Assembly: GCA_021202495.1 (NCBI GenBank)
Contig: JAJQCX010000211.1
Span: 1 to 5,405 of the forward strand
Direction of reading: 5' to 3'
Length of the DNA: 5,405 nt
Source: Clostridia bacterium
GTDB taxonomy: Bacteria > Bacillota > Clostridia > UMGS1883
Position numbers and translations under genes: made by a program. Shown here piece by piece: positions 5,386 through 5,405 of the stretch. Under the pieces are notes generated by a model, which worked only from the letters and a program-made list of their open reading frames with translations, did not search any database and was not told the DNA's origin. Every line of letters begins with the position of its first letter. Positions within the stretch are counted from its first letter, which is position 1.

Positions 5386-5405
5386 AAAATATCTATCTAT
5401 CAATC

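Larger units (their letters stand above)
5076..5405. other. 330-base non-coding tail with no intact gene
   Basis: From the lysS stop to the window end no convincing intact gene is seen. The stretch holds, in order: lysS trailer with small direct repeats (AAATACGCGGG at 5083-5093 and AAATATGCGGG at 5137-5147; CTACACC at 5118-5124 and 5129-5135), an intrinsic terminator, a short wobble-rich hairpin, a 15-base palindromic repeat array, and a very A+T-rich tract. Open frames across it on both strands lack ribosome binding sites and run through the terminator or the array. Confidence 0.6.
5231..5405 (+). pseudogene. Possible frameshifted relic of a replication-initiator/replisome-organizer linker (partial)
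   Basis: The array read on the + strand gives MLENP, MLGKP, ILGTP, TLANP and then MQLNIDINKYI before a stop at 5364-5366. From memory, repetitive x-L-x-x-P linkers followed by QLN(T)-rich stretches occur in RepA-type replication initiators and phage/ICE replisome organizers of Clostridia. The frame is broken twice. Upstream of the 16-base first unit, KPTLGK is read in another frame (from 5249). After the array, the frame open from 5297 to the window end reads KLNIYLIKYLSIN, which looks like the region after such a linker. No N-terminal HTH domain or start signal is visible, and the terminator lies just upstream. This is pattern recognition, not a homology search; a short repetitive sequence could mimic it. 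Confidence 0.3.

Overview
The window looks like chromosomal DNA of a Gram-positive, probably Clostridia-type (Firmicutes) bacterium. This rests on consensus sigma-A-like promoter elements, strong GGAGG ribosome binding sites, two TTG and one GTG start among four genes, and a class II bacterial lysyl-tRNA synthetase of Firmicutes type. The genus cannot be read from the sequence; a gut Oscillospirales-like organism is a guess.

Bases 1-126 hold a good promoter (TTGAAA, 17 bp, extended -10 TAGAAT), then a roughly 75-base leader with a 43-base imperfect hairpin directly before the first ribosome binding site. Four genes follow on the + strand with almost no space between them: (1) a CNNM/CorC-HlyC family membrane protein with DUF21, CBS-pair and CorC_HlyC domains; (2) a large multi-pass membrane protein resembling O-antigen ligase/Wzy polymerases, with a TPR-like C-terminal domain; (3) dtd, D-aminoacyl-tRNA deacylase, whose GTG start overlaps the stop of gene 2 by four bases; (4) lysS. 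No terminator is visible between them, so they probably form one operon. Dtd and LysRS both serve tRNA charging and proofreading. The two membrane proteins have no obvious link to that job.

Bases 5076-5405 contain no intact gene. They hold lysS trailer sequence, a strong intrinsic terminator (5189-5224), then an unusual array of five and a half 15-base units built on CCAA-NN-TTGG palindromes (about 5252-5338), and finally a 69-base tract that is about 90% A+T with an 18-base perfect palindrome. Read as protein on the + strand, the array gives pentapeptides of the form x-L-x-x-P, followed by a QLN-rich stretch. That resembles the repetitive linker of replication-initiator/replisome-organizer proteins of mobile elements. 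The reading frame changes at a 16-base unit and again after the array, so this is best read as a decayed relic, or the edge of one, abutting the lysS operon. It is the most interesting part of the window. The operon itself is fairly ordinary, apart from the Wzy-TPR protein and some non-canonical residues in the CNNM membrane domain.
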